Assembly: GCF_000308635.1 (NCBI RefSeq)
Contig: NZ_BAGD01000279.1
Coordinates: 32,739 to 96,738, forward strand
Source: Nocardia otitidiscaviarum NBRC 14405
GTDB lineage: Bacteria; Actinomycetota; Actinomycetes; Mycobacteriales; Mycobacteriaceae
DNA: 64,000 bases
Direction: 5' to 3'
The position numbers were made by a program, and so were the translations under genes. Below the pieces are notes generated by a model. The model was not told the DNA's origin. It saw only the letters and a program-made list of their open reading frames with translations, and ran no database searches. Positions 52,336 to 61,672 of this stretch are shown one piece after another (position 1 is the stretch's first letter; each line of letters opens with the position of its first letter).

Positions 52336-53340
52336 ATGGTCCGTCACGACGCCAAAGCGAAAAAGGCCCGTCGCTCCCGCGCCGAAGCACACGAACTCCC
52401 ATACAAGACCGCCTACGACGCCGATCCGCGCCGAAGCCCCCTCACCACCGTATCCGCTGAGCACCAACCGATTACGGTTATGCTGCCGTCGACCCCCGAC
52501 GCTTCAAACATCACGGTGGTCTATCGGCAACTCTCGATCCCCCGCGACGCACTCTATGCCGACATGGACTGGTTCAGCCACGAGGTCGCCGTCACCCACT
52601 CCTACCCCGGGGCGGCGACAGGGACATGGAGACTGAACCTGGCCGCGTGGGGCCAGCACGGTCAGGCATGGCTGATGATGCCGTGGCCCGATGTCCACCC
52701 TGACGCCGTCTTCGAGATCTGGCACACCGACAAGGAGAAACGTCTGGGCAGCTGTACCGGTCGGCAGTTACTCGACCTCTGGGCGCCACAAAACCTCACC
52801 GCCGAGTGCGAACGCGACCCCGAACTGATCGACGTATCGTCACTTCTCAGCGTCCGGGTCGAGAGTCGCCATGAGTGGCCGACATTCGTGATCGGTTGCG
52901 TGTGGTTCAACGACGATCCCGACGACGTATATCAACTGCACTGCACGCGCTGCCGCTACGGGATCGGTTTGGGCCCATGGGAATACGCCTTCGAGGATGC
53001 TCTCGAACACAACGACTACCATGCGGAGAGCCCTCGCGGCGAAGAGCTGCCGCGTCCCGCAGATGCACTGTCCGAGCAGCACGAGCAGATCGCGGACCGG
53101 CTGATCGACCTTGTCGACGCCTTCCACCGTCGAGCAGAACACGCCGAGCAGCGTGACGAGTTCGTACCAGCGGAGTTCACCGCCTCCGTAGAGACCGAAG
53201 CCCGGGCGCTCGGTGAACAACTACACATCGAAGGCGGCCCCGACCTGATGCGCAAGGTCGGCCGACGGGTGGCCGCACAAGTCGATGTCCCGCGCTATCT
53301 GGATTTCTGGTGGAGCGGCATCGGCACGTGGAGGGCGTGA
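52336..53340 (+). CDS. Hypothetical protein
   Basis: 334 residues from the ATG at 52336 with AGAGAGTCG upstream. A basic start (DAKAKKARRSRAEAHELPYK) leads to beta-rich segments (GTWRLNLAAWGQHGQAWLMM, LTAECERDPELIDVSSLL), one Cys pair (LHCTRCRYGIGL) and a helical C-terminus (DLMRKVGRRVAAQVDVPRYL). No family recognised. Confidence 0.5.
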   Translation: MVRHDAKAKKARRSRAEAHELPYKTAYDADPRRSPLTTVSAEHQPITVMLPSTPDASNITVVYRQLSIPRDALYADMDWFSHEVAVTHSYPGAATGTWRLNLAAWGQHGQAWLMMPWPDVHPDAVFEIWHTDKEKRLGSCTGRQLLDLWAPQNLTAECERDPELIDVSSLLSVRVESRHEWPTFVIGCVWFNDDPDDVYQLHCTRCRYGIGLGPWEYAFEDALEHNDYHAESPRGEELPRPADALSEQHEQIADRLIDLVDAFHRRAEHAEQRDEFVPAEFTASVETEARALGEQLHIEGGPDLMRKVGRRVAAQVDVPRYLDFWWSGIGTWRA

Positions 53341-54138
53341 CCCCCGCCGATACCCGGGTCCCGCCCCACGGTGAACCTCGCTCGTCGGAGGGGATCGAAA
53401 TCAGGCCGTCAGGGTCCGCACACGCAGAACGGGGCTACGGCCTGCGCCCGCCGAGCCCTGCGGGCCCCGTCGGCACCGGCGGTGGATTGGCGGCGCAGCT
53501 CGACCGGCCATGCGCGGGGGTAAGGAGGCCAGCTTTCCGCGGAGTCTGGAAAGCCGACCGAGCACGCGCGAGGCCGGTCGGCCGCGCCACCGCGAACACT
53601 AGCGACCCCGCCATGTCCCGGGCCAGGCCCTGGCAACTGACTGGCACACCAAGTCAGGCGTCCATCGTCGCCGCACCCCGCGCAGGCTGTGCAAATCGGG
53701 CAATTCATGACAATTCGTGCCTTCGTAAGGTTTATGCCTTGACAACACCGCCCCGGCCCCTGTTTGCCCGGTGCCGTCGTCGATGGTGCCGCTGGGTAGC
53801 GGGTGATGCGCTGTTTATGTCGATCGACGCCCGAAGATCGGGCGTCGATGTGCGAGAATAACGGTGTTGCGCAACATATGCCGGGATCTGGCGAAGGCAT
53901 GGTCGCGGCCGGACGCCAGCATGTACTCCGCCCTATGGGATGGCCCAGTCTATGGCGGGCCACGGCACACCGCGCCGCGACCGCACCAGGCCCGCGTCAG
54001 GCTATGCCGACGCCGGAATCGGAACGTGAGGCCATGCCCACGTGGCCGAGGCAATCAGCTACGCATTCGCTCGCGGCGGCCGCCCCCGGCCGTCAGGGCT
54101 CGGTGCCCGGTCGCCGCCGACCAGGAAGGCATCTGACC
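53341..54138. other. Long gene-free spacer with hairpins
   Basis: About 800 bp without a supported gene. At 53823-53849 stands a perfect 12-bp-arm hairpin (ATCGACGCCCGA / TCGGGCGTCGAT), closely followed by GAATAACGGTGTTGCGCAAC at 53857-53876, whose right half is the palindrome TGTTGCGCAACA (53865-53876). The second stretch resembles the DNA just upstream of the recombinase gene (60136 on). Confidence 0.45.
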
Positions 54139-54297
54139 ATGAGCAAGAACAGCAGCAGCGGTAGCACCCCGATGGACCGCGAAGCCGCCGACCGCATCGG
54201 CGAAGCAGCCGAACGAGACCCCGCCAGCCCGACGGCGACCAGCGGTTTCGCCGACCGCGCCGACAAGGCCGCCGACCGCAACGAGCGCGATCGGTAA
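54139..54297 (+). CDS. 52-residue SMP-like hydrophilic protein
   Basis: From the ATG at 54139 with AAGGCA upstream. PMDREAADRIGEAAERDPAS and SGFADRADKAADRNE match the pattern of seed-maturation-protein (SMP) repeats (AxRIQSAAAR ... SGFxxRAxxAADRN) found in small bacterial and fungal proteins. Hydrophilic, probably disordered. Function unknown, perhaps stress-related. Confidence 0.6.
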   Translation: MSKNSSSGSTPMDREAADRIGEAAERDPASPTATSGFADRADKAADRNERDR

Positions 54298-54482
54298 TCG
54301 GCACACGCCGCGCGTGGGATGGGGAGCACTGGTTCGCAGATCGGCACCGCGCCGAAACCGAAAGCGTCGGGATGGTCGATGGGGTCAGGGGTCGCCGTAG
54401 TATCTGCCGAATTTTGGGCGGAAATGAGTACTGCTGCAGCTCGGGAGGCTGGCGCCCCCGAAGAGCGCACCCCCGAAGAGTG

Positions 54483-54518
54483 GAAGCCCGGGGACCTTAG
54501 TGGGGAACCCCGGGCTTC
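54483..54518 (-). terminator. Terminator hairpin after the small membrane gene
   Basis: GAAGCCCGGGG (54483-54493) with CCCCGGGCTTC (54508-54518), just beyond the stop at 54522 on the minus strand. Confidence 0.75.
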
Positions 54519-54521
54519 ATG

Positions 54522-54731
54522 TCACTGGCGGCGGCCCGGCGGATTCGTTCCGAAGAAGCTGAGTACGCAGCCGAGGACCGTCACTGCGGCATCCCAACCC
54601 GCGAGGAGCCCAGCCGCGCTGGCGAGGCTGACAGCCAGTGACAACGCAACAAGCGGATGCACCGGCTCCCTCGGGTCGGGCGCAGGCGGAAACGGGTCGT
54701 TCTCAATGGTGGATGGGGGGTCTACCCTCAT
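54522..54731 (-). CDS. Small membrane protein
   Basis: 69 residues from the ATG at 54731 with AGAGGTCCAGGA upstream. A Pro-rich start, then two hydrophobic segments (LVALSLAVSLASAAGLLAGW and AAVTVLGCVLSFFG). Flanked by two terminator-type hairpins, so it is monocistronic. Unrecognised. Confidence 0.5.
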   Translation of the reverse strand: MRVDPPSTIENDPFPPAPDPREPVHPLVALSLAVSLASAAGLLAGWDAAVTVLGCVLSFFGTNPPGRRQ

Positions 54732-54769
54732 TCCTGGACCTCTGTTCGTTGACGGACGCTGTCTATTTC

Positions 54770-54802
54770 GTGCCTCCCCCGAATGCAACTCGGGGGAGGC
54801 AC
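54770..54802. terminator. Strong hairpin in divergent spacer
   Basis: Perfect 13-bp stem (54770-54782 with 54790-54802), loop ATGCAAC, followed by a CCCTTTT run on the plus strand. It could stop rightward read-through or act as an operator between the divergent genes. Confidence 0.65.
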
Positions 54803-54870
54803 ACCCTTTTCGAGGGCGGATTCATTGCAGCATCGAGGGGTGCACGGGTGGATACACTTAGAATCGGTGC

Positions 54871-55791
54871 ATGTCACAGGGGTTGGGCATCACCCAGCGG
54901 AGGCTCCTCAGCGCGCTCTACGCGGCACCCTTCCGAGATTTGCTTCGCTGGGAACTCGACTTCGACGAGTTCGATGAAGGCGAGGTTTGGGCCACCCCTC
55001 TCGGCGTCTACCCCACCGGGGCCGCGGAGCTCTCGGATGGTTCTGAGTTCTATCTGATCGCGCAGCTGGCTCTCGCCGAATTCCACCATCCAACACTGCG
55101 TGATAGCCCTCGTCGGTCGCCCGAATTACGCAGGCTCGGATTAATGTCCTGGTTCTCGCTGAACACCCAGCCGAGCACCTCGACCGATCGTGACCTGTTG
55201 AGAAGCTGGCGGGCTGCCTACAGACGTGCAGCACGCAGCCTCACCGCCCGCGGATTCATCGAGACGGTACAAGCCAATGTCCACCTAGAGGACCTCGGGC
55301 AACTGACCTGGGGCAGCGGTGAGCTGGCAGCTCGTAAGGTCGTGCTGGCGAGAATCAGTGAGACTGGTCGCCAGCACGTGCTGCAACGTCGAGCCGAACT
55401 CATTGCTGACCCAAGCGGTTACGCCGATGACCTTCGCCGCGCACTACACGCTGCCGGGTTTCACGACATCGCCGAACCCCACCCGCAACCTCCACCATCC
55501 AATAGCGGGCCCCGACGGTCCCGTATCGGCGCCCTCCAGAAACGCGTCCAACTGGAAGAGGCCGCGCCCGGAGCCAGCACACGGCCAGGTCCTCTACTAG
55601 GGCGAGGAGACGTGGTTGCCCACTTCACAGCTGAAGACTTTGACACCGATCACATCGAAACTGTCCTTAGAGCGTGGCATCGAGAGGAACAACGCAAATC
55701 GCGGGAGCTGTTCGGCGACAACGGCATTCCGCTGCACGAGCAGCTGTTCAGCCAAGAGGATATCGAGGAGCTGCGGCGGCGACTTGCCTAG
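54871..55791 (+). CDS. Hypothetical protein with winged-helix-like start
   Basis: 306 residues from the ATG at 54871. Starts GLGITQRRLLSALYAAPFRD, a winged-helix-like beginning; RRAARSLTARGFIE further on is also HTH-like. The C-terminal ~80 residues are charged and helical, ending EQLFSQEDIEELRRRLA. Somewhat lower G+C than neighbours. No family recognised. Confidence 0.5.
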   Translation: MSQGLGITQRRLLSALYAAPFRDLLRWELDFDEFDEGEVWATPLGVYPTGAAELSDGSEFYLIAQLALAEFHHPTLRDSPRRSPELRRLGLMSWFSLNTQPSTSTDRDLLRSWRAAYRRAARSLTARGFIETVQANVHLEDLGQLTWGSGELAARKVVLARISETGRQHVLQRRAELIADPSGYADDLRRALHAAGFHDIAEPHPQPPPSNSGPRRSRIGALQKRVQLEEAAPGASTRPGPLLGRGDVVAHFTAEDFDTDHIETVLRAWHREEQRKSRELFGDNGIPLHEQLFSQEDIEELRRRLA

Positions 55792-55998
55792 CGCGGCATC
55801 TTACGGGCAGATCATGCAGCCCGAGCTGTTCTGAGTTGTACGGAAAACGATGACTCCCCCGACTACGCGGCACTCAGACCTGTAACGCATGCCGTGTACG
55901 CGGCAACGTCCACCCTTCGGTGGCTAGCGATACTTCGGCGCTGACCAGGACCTACACCCATATCCGTTGCTTTTCGGCGATTACTACCGGGACCCAGG

Positions 55999-56250
55999 TC
56001 AGTGGGGAACAGCGAGTTTCGGGATCACTACCCAGGCCGCGACCGCAGCGACGACGAGCCCCGCGCCCCCGGCGGCGGCCGCTGCCCACTCGCCTTGTGC
56101 CGAACGAATTATCACGTGGATCAGGAACGACAGCGGCAGGAGCAGCAGGATCCGGCGACCGGCACGCCTGTGTCCGGCACCGAGCAAGGTGATTCCGCCG
56201 AACACACCCACCATCGCCATCAAGACGACCGTGATGGACACCAGTGCCAC
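55999..56250 (-). CDS. Small membrane protein
   Basis: 83 residues from GTG 56250 with GAGGGG upstream. Three hydrophobic segments (ALVSITVVLMAMVGVFGGIT, ILLLLPLSFLIHVII, AAGGAGLVVAAVAAWVVIP). Unrecognised. Confidence 0.5.
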   Translation of the reverse strand: MALVSITVVLMAMVGVFGGITLLGAGHRRAGRRILLLLPLSFLIHVIIRSAQGEWAAAAAGGAGLVVAAVAAWVVIPKLAVPH

Positions 56251-56325
56251 GTCGAGACCCCTCTGCCGGTGATCGAAAACCCAATGCGGCCAACCATAAA
56301 CCCAGTCACCGACACCGGAGGGCTT

Positions 56326-56499
56326 CTACGAGCGCTCGGTTTCCTCCAAGAACACCCGCAACCCCTCGCCGACCTTCCCGGCGGCATGTTCCAGTTGCTC
56401 GGGAGTCAGATACTTGCCGAAGGCAGCGGCATCGAGCAGCTGGGCGCAGACCTGCCTCAGGTTGAGGGCTGCCCAGTCGCGGCGATCAAGTTCGGGCAT
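56326..56499 (-). CDS. 57-residue helical protein
   Basis: From the ATG at 56499 to TAG at 56326. It reads MPELDRRDWAALNLRQVCAQ, then LDAAAFGKYLTPEQLEHAAG and a final KVGEGLRVFLEETERS: a compact all-helical microprotein. Amphipathic periodicity and good codon use support it. Function unknown. It follows the 86-residue coiled-coil gene by 51 bp. Confidence 0.55.
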   Translation of the reverse strand: MPELDRRDWAALNLRQVCAQLLDAAAFGKYLTPEQLEHAAGKVGEGLRVFLEETERS

Positions 56500-56550
56500 G
56501 AACGCGAGCCTACCTCGAGTCGAACTATTGTTCGAACCGCTTGGTTTGAT

Positions 56551-56811
56551 TCAGAACAGCGTCCCAGTCGCGTCCGGCGGCGCGGAGCGAGCGCGTGTGC
56601 GCTGCCGCTCACCGAGAGCGCGCCCGCACCGCTCCAGCAGCACCGCAATCTGAGCGTCAACGTCGTCCAGCTGCCCTTCGAGGAAGGCGACGTCGTCGCC
56701 GGTGGCCGCGTCGAGTTCGGTGAGGATCTCGGCGCGGTCGGCCCGCAACCCGGCGAGCTTGCCCGCCGCGATTTGCTCACGTAGACGCTCCACCTCATCC
56801 GCTGCGGCCAT
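56551..56811 (-). CDS. Small coiled-coil protein
   Basis: 86 residues from the ATG at 56811. Heptad-like DEVERLREQIAAGKLAGLRA and FLEGQLDDVDAQIAVLLERC, then a basic tail. Unrecognised. It is divergent from the exonuclease gene, 137 bp apart. Confidence 0.55.
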   Translation of the reverse strand: MAAADEVERLREQIAAGKLAGLRADRAEILTELDAATGDDVAFLEGQLDDVDAQIAVLLERCGRALGERQRTRARSAPPDATGTLF

Positions 56812-56948
56812 GCGACCCAGCCTAGGGAATCGAGGCGGGGCCTTGCCTTCTCTTCCGTCACAGGCTCGTTCACACAGGGGCCCGAGTTTGTCGGTGCTGA
56901 CTGCGATGATGCCGTGACCGGGTGCCCGATGCGGATCAAAGGAGAGCT

Positions 56949-58526
56949 GTGACCACCACCAGTGCCCGTAGCTACTACGGTCCTCAGATTCTGGCTGAAG
57001 AGATCGGGTTGCAGCGCTGGCAGTTCGAGCGCGCGTCGGCCGCCGGGTTGTTGCCCCGACCTGAGCACACCCGTGGCTGGACACCCGAGCAGGCCGAACA
57101 GATCCGCAATCTGGTCCCGGCAATCGTCGGACGTTTCGGTGCTGAGCATCCCATCGGCGCGGCCCGGTGTGCCGACCGGCTCGCCGCCCGTCTCGCGATG
57201 ACGGTGCAGCCCTGCGATATCGAGGCGTTGGCCGAAGCCGGGCACCTGGAGGTCGCCGACACCTTCACCAAAGGCGGCCGCACGTACGACCTTTACGCCC
57301 CCGCGCACGTCGATGCCCTGCCCGCCGAGAGTGTCGCCGCGATCCTCACCGCACGCACCGAATGGACTGCGGTCTCGGTCACCGCCGACGACGCCTGCGC
57401 ACATCTGGGTTGGAAGTTCGACGAGCTGACGCGCGTGGCCCACGAACGCCGGATCGCTACGGGACGGCTCGGCCGTTACCGCCGCGCCGATATCGACGCC
57501 CTGGCCGCCGATGAGGATCTGTGCGAACAGATCCGGCTCGACCGCGTCATGACTGCCGACGCCGCAGCCGGGCTTCTCGATGTCGAGCGGCGGCATTTCG
57601 ATATCGCGGTCGAGAACGCCTGGATCCGGCCGGTCCGCCACCACGACAAGGAAGTCGGCCGGTATCGCACTGTGGCCGTGCCGCTGTACCGAACCGGCGA
57701 TATCGAGGCCCTGCTCGAGCTCCCGGATGTCGATTGGGCGCAGGTTCGAGCCACCCCGAAGGGGGTCAGATCGCCGTTGTTGGAGCTGGTCGGCGGCCGG
57801 AAGCTCACGCGGGCGAAGGCGATTCGCTCGTTTCTCCAGTGGTTCGGTGCTGACCACGGCATCGAGATGTGGGGCTGGTGGGTACCCGGACCGGATCTGT
57901 GGGAGATCGACTGGGAACGTATCGACGGCGGCCCCACGAAACAGGACGTCGCCGCCGCTATCGAGGGCAATCCCGCACTGCGGCGCTACCGCCGCGACAT
58001 TCAGCTGCATTCCCACGCCGGCGCGGCCATCCGATTCGCCCGAGAGATGCTCGCCCCCGGCGCCGCGGTCATCCTCGACACCGAGACCACCGACCTGTTC
58101 GGCCGGGTGTGTGAGATCGCGATCATCGACGCCTGCACTGGCCGGGTCCTGCTGGACTCGCTGGTCAACCCTGGCTGTCCGATCAGCCCCGACGCGATCG
58201 CCATCCACGGCATCGGCGAGGGCGACGTCACCGCCCCCGGGGTGCCGGATTGGAAGACGATCTATCCGCGGGTACTCAAGGCGACCAAGGGACGTACCAT
58301 CTTGGCCTACAACGCTGACTACGACCGGACTGTGGTCGCCGCCGACTGCCGCGCCGCCGGGATAACCCGCTCCCGGCTGGCCGACCCCGCACGATGGGCC
58401 GATGTCATGGTGCCGCGCTCGGACCATGCCCGCATCCGCGACTGGCTGCCCAACGGCGGCGGGCATCGAGCGCTGGCCGACGTCCAGGAAACGCGCCGCC
58501 ACCTGCAACGCATGACCGCGCCCTAG
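56949..58526 (+). CDS. DEDDh (DnaQ-like) exonuclease with N-terminal HTH array
   Basis: 525 residues from GTG 56949 with AAAGGAGAGC upstream. The C-terminal domain has all exonuclease motifs: VILDTETTD near 375 (Exo I), IHGIGEGDV near 420, LAYNADYDRTVV near 455 (Exo II) and HRALADVQ near 506 (Exo III, DEDDh). The first ~260 residues contain several MerR/excisionase-like units: YYGPQILAEEIGLQRWQFER, TADDACAHLGWKFDELTRVA and MTADAAAGLLDVERRHFDIA. A DNA-targeted 3'-5' exonuclease is implied. The combination is uncommon. Confidence 0.82.
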   Translation: MTTTSARSYYGPQILAEEIGLQRWQFERASAAGLLPRPEHTRGWTPEQAEQIRNLVPAIVGRFGAEHPIGAARCADRLAARLAMTVQPCDIEALAEAGHLEVADTFTKGGRTYDLYAPAHVDALPAESVAAILTARTEWTAVSVTADDACAHLGWKFDELTRVAHERRIATGRLGRYRRADIDALAADEDLCEQIRLDRVMTADAAAGLLDVERRHFDIAVENAWIRPVRHHDKEVGRYRTVAVPLYRTGDIEALLELPDVDWAQVRATPKGVRSPLLELVGGRKLTRAKAIRSFLQWFGADHGIEMWGWWVPGPDLWEIDWERIDGGPTKQDVAAAIEGNPALRRYRRDIQLHSHAGAAIRFAREMLAPGAAVILDTETTDLFGRVCEIAIIDACTGRVLLDSLVNPGCPISPDAIAIHGIGEGDVTAPGVPDWKTIYPRVLKATKGRTILAYNADYDRTVVAADCRAAGITRSRLADPARWADVMVPRSDHARIRDWLPNGGGHRALADVQETRRHLQRMTAP

Positions 58527-58731
58527 ATCGTGTCTCCACGCCGCCGCCCGCGCCTGCGTTCGTCCGACACGTCACCGAGCGCGTCCGTGCGCACGAGGCC
58601 CGCCCGCCACCCAGCTGGCGTCATCGACACGGACCCACGCGTGCCGGACCGTCCACTCGGCACCCTGCCGCGGCGGGTACCCGAGGTGCTGGCCCGCATC
58701 CCGGCGTGGATGACGTTCCAGGCGGGCCCTT

Positions 58732-59559
58732 TCACGCTGCGCTGTCCGCCCCGACGGATACGCATCGGGTGAGATCTTCGGCGCTGAGAAGCCCTTCTTC
58801 CCACGCGCCGAGCAGTTTTAACCACAACCCGGAGTTGACGTAGTTCGGGTCCGGTTTGCGGTGCCGGGCGAATTCGAGATCGTTGGGCAATGGATGCCGC
58901 GCGACCAGGTCCAGCAACGCGGCGAGATCACCGCCGCGGGCAGCGGAAACGGCGGGTACGAGCTCCGAGGTGTGATCGATGCTGTCCTTATGCCCGGCCA
59001 TGTGCATCAGCCCGGGAAACACGCGTCGTCGGATCGTGTCGACGACATCGGCCGGGGTGGGAGTCAGCGGGCCGATGAGGTAGACCTCGCGAGTGGTAGC
59101 GTCGTCGCCGGGTCGGTCCAAATGCAATTTGCAGCGCTGTAGTACATAGGTTGCGTACAGGCGCTCGGTTGTGCCGTAGCGCTTGAGCCAGAACGAGCTA
59201 TCGGCCTCCCAGTCGATTCGGTAGCGGCCGTGGGCATCCCATTTCGCGACCTGACCGTAGATCTCAATGAGATTGCCGCATCGCTTGCCTCGGGCTGTTT
59301 TGGCGACACATTGCATGTCGTATATCTCGCCGTCGTAGCCGTATTGGTTGTCGCCGATCACCAGCACGGTCTGAGTGCGCTCCGTTGAGGCGGTGCCGGC
59401 TATCCCGCTGAATTGCTCGCATTCCCCGGCTGCGGTCCCGCGTTCGGGTAGCGAATCGCGCAGTGCTCGCGTCGTCGTCTCGACGGTTGAGTTCGACGCG
59501 ACCCTCTGGCTCAGGCGGTTCTTTCGACGCGCCCGTTTTTTGTCACTCGATTTACCCAT
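58732..59559 (-). CDS. Hypothetical protein
   Basis: 275 residues from the ATG at 59559. Very basic start (GKSSDKKRARRKNRLSQR), then YDMQCVAKTARGKRCGN with a Cys pair, a Trp/Tyr-rich middle (YRIDWEADSSFWLKRYGTTE) and helical C-terminus with GLWLKLLGAWEEGLLS. No family recognised; nucleic-acid binding is possible from the basic tail and Cys pair. Confidence 0.5.
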   Translation of the reverse strand: MGKSSDKKRARRKNRLSQRVASNSTVETTTRALRDSLPERGTAAGECEQFSGIAGTASTERTQTVLVIGDNQYGYDGEIYDMQCVAKTARGKRCGNLIEIYGQVAKWDAHGRYRIDWEADSSFWLKRYGTTERLYATYVLQRCKLHLDRPGDDATTREVYLIGPLTPTPADVVDTIRRRVFPGLMHMAGHKDSIDHTSELVPAVSAARGGDLAALLDLVARHPLPNDLEFARHRKPDPNYVNSGLWLKLLGAWEEGLLSAEDLTRCVSVGADSAA

Positions 59560-60258
59560 GGAAGCGGTTTTACCAGCATCAACGTAGGGACTCAGGATGG
59601 CGCACCGGGCGCTGAATCCGCGAAACCCGCGTCCTGTGGCGCGGCTACTGTGGTGGGAAGTCCGGATCACCACGATGCGGTCCGGCCCGCATGTTCCACA
59701 GGCGGCAGCCGCGCGCTGACACTGCAACCGGCGAGATGATCGGTTCGCTCGAGAGGAAACGCCAATGGGTCCCCACCACCTGATGGCACAGACGAGCGCA
59801 CCGGGTTCGGTAGGTTGCTCACATCATTCTGGCATGAGGAGCCGTTGACCGACGAGGAACAGGTCGCGCTCGACGACCTTCGTGAGCGCACTCCGCACGA
59901 GCCGATGTCATTCGACTGACCGCAGCGTCGGGCGACACACTCCAATCCGGTTGTTGACCTTGACTGCCCACCCCCCGGCCATGGCGGGGCGCTGTCGTCA
60001 GCAGCGCACCTACAGGAGTGCTTGGCCGCTGACACAGAAATCCGCCCCGTGGATGGCCCGTAGCCGGTCCGGGGGTAGGTCCACCCCTCCCCCGCCGCGT
60101 TCGGGGCCGTGAGAGAGGCACAGGGACTAGTCTGCGAATAACGGTCGTTATCGCAAGACTTCGCTAGGATCGGCCGAAGCGACGTCGACGAACGCGGCGG
60201 CGGCGGAATCGCTCGATTCCGAGTTATCGCAAAACATCTCGCTGGGAGGCTCGAAATC
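59560..60258. other. Gene-free spacer upstream of the recombinase
   Basis: About 700 bp without a well-supported gene. A rightward frame ending at 59919 (HEEPLTDEEQVALDDLRERT ... FD) looks protein-like but has no clear start. The right end holds the repeated candidate recombination arms. Confidence 0.4.
60134..60243. repeat. Repeated arms before the recombinase (candidate att/res)
   Basis: GTTATCGCAAGACTTCGCT (60147-60165) recurs with small changes at 60223-60243 as GTTATCGCAAAACATC plus TCGCT, in the same orientation 76 bp apart. The first is part of an imperfect palindrome GCGAATAACGGTCGTTATCG (from 60134). The recombinase ATG is 15 bp beyond. Confidence 0.55.
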
Positions 60259-61194
60259 ATGCACGAGGCGATCGTCGACGCCCTCGGCCAGCACCACCCC
60301 TACGCCCGACACATCGACACCTTCCTGTCCGACTTGCGCAACGAGGGCAAGGCCACCAACACCCTCACCGCCTACCGCAAAGACCTCATCGCCTTCGCCG
60401 CCCACACCGACGGCGAGATCGGCGAACTCGATGTCGAACCCGTGCGCGCGTTCCTGTCCGAGCAAGCCGAGCTCGCCGCCTCCACCCGCGCGCGTCGCCG
60501 CGCCTCGGTATCGGCGTTCTGCCGGTGGGCGTATCGCCACGACCTCATCACCGCCAACCCCGTCGACAAGACCAACCCCGTCTCCGTGCCCAAAGGTCTG
60601 CCACGCCCCGCCGCCACCCGCGACGTCGCCCGCCTGCTCAACGCGATCTGCTCCCGCCGCCCGGCCCGGACGGTGCCCCTCGATGTCATCCGGGACCGGG
60701 TCCTGTTCGAACTGGTCTACGTCACCGGCGCGCGAATCAGCGAAGCCTGCGGCGTCCACGTCGAAGACCTCGATCTGCGCGTCGACGACGAGCACGTGAG
60801 CCTGCACGGCAAAGGAGGCAAGATCCGCACCGCTCTGCTCGACGACCGCGGATTCGTCGCGCTGCTGCGCCTCTACCTCAATCGCGCGGGCTACACCACC
60901 GGCCCTCTGTTCCGCGCCAGCATCAACGGAGCCGGCGGCCCGCTGACCCCCAGTGCCGCCCGCGCACGACTCCACACCTACTGTGCCGCAGCGCAAGTCA
61001 CCATCACCCCCCACCAGCTGCGTCACACCCACGCCCAGGAACTCACCGACGCCGACGTCAACCCCGAAGTCATCCGCCGCCGCCTCGGGCACTCCCGCCT
61101 GGAAACCACGTTGATCTACGCCCAGGCCAAAGACTCCATGGTGGACAACGAAATCCGCGCCGCGCGCCGCCGCCGCGACGCCGCGCGCCGATAG
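60259..61194 (+). CDS. Tyrosine recombinase (XerC/XerD-like)
   Basis: 311 residues from the ATG at 60259 with GGGAGGC upstream. SAM-like N-terminal domain (HIDTFLSDLRNEGKATNTLT, AYRKDLIAFA). The catalytic set is complete: R159 (TGARISEA), Lys in HGKGGKIR, H252-x-x-R255 (HQLRHTHA), H278 (LGHSRLETT) and Y287 (LIYAQAK). Length and layout match XerC/D and plasmid resolvases rather than phage integrases. It may resolve plasmid multimers or integrate the element; repeats just upstream are likely sites. Confidence 0.9.
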   Translation: MHEAIVDALGQHHPYARHIDTFLSDLRNEGKATNTLTAYRKDLIAFAAHTDGEIGELDVEPVRAFLSEQAELAASTRARRRASVSAFCRWAYRHDLITANPVDKTNPVSVPKGLPRPAATRDVARLLNAICSRRPARTVPLDVIRDRVLFELVYVTGARISEACGVHVEDLDLRVDDEHVSLHGKGGKIRTALLDDRGFVALLRLYLNRAGYTTGPLFRASINGAGGPLTPSAARARLHTYCAAAQVTITPHQLRHTHAQELTDADVNPEVIRRRLGHSRLETTLIYAQAKDSMVDNEIRAARRRRDAARR

Positions 61195-61314
61195 CGGGCA
61201 AATTGGTCAACCCGTCGGTCGCTCACGGATGCATCGCGAAGCAAAAGACAGACCTCGCAACACAGATCTACGCTGAACCTGTCAGCTCCGGCCCAAAAGA
61301 GGTACTCCCGCGAA

Positions 61315-61641
61315 ATGCAAAGTCTCGAAAGCAGATACGCCGACGCCATCGAACGCACGAAGCGGATAGTTCACGGCACCCCCGAGGTCGATATCGCCGA
61401 GATCCGCGCTGAAATCGAGCGTCTCGATCACGAGCTACGGCACACGCGCATGGAGCCGGACCGCCGCGAGGAACTGCTCAAGCTCAGCGGTGCAGCCACT
61501 GCCGTGCTGGCGCGCCAAGTGCACGCCGCGCGTAACCCTCTCGTCATCGACCCAGCCCCGCACCATCCCGCGCCGACACGGCGGGGAAATGCGATCACCG
61601 ATGCCGCGTGTCGCTACAGGGACCGCGGCATCGAGCGATAA
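61315..61641 (+). CDS. Small helical protein downstream of the recombinase
   Basis: 108 residues from the ATG at 61315. Coiled-coil-like helices (ESRYADAIERTKRIVHG, IAEIRAEIERLDHELRHTRM) and a basic His/Pro/Arg tail. Unrecognised. Recombinase accessory role possible only from position. Confidence 0.5.
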   Translation: MQSLESRYADAIERTKRIVHGTPEVDIAEIRAEIERLDHELRHTRMEPDRREELLKLSGAATAVLARQVHAARNPLVIDPAPHHPAPTRRGNAITDAACRYRDRGIER

Positions 61642-61672
61642 GCCCGCCGGTGGCCGGGCCCAGAGCTCAGCT

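Noticed and set aside
53409..53963. 184-codon leftward frame with MNCPICTACAGCGDD
   Set aside because: The Cys-rich start is tempting, but the rest is low-complexity and codon bias is poor; kept as spacer.
56457..58508. 683-codon leftward frame antisense to the exonuclease
   Set aside because: No domain; only its first part (56551-56811), in the same frame, is a convincing gene with its own start.
59803..59919. Short rightward frame FWHEEPLTDEEQVALDDL
   Set aside because: Protein-like, but no credible start codon or upstream continuation was found; could be a gene remnant.
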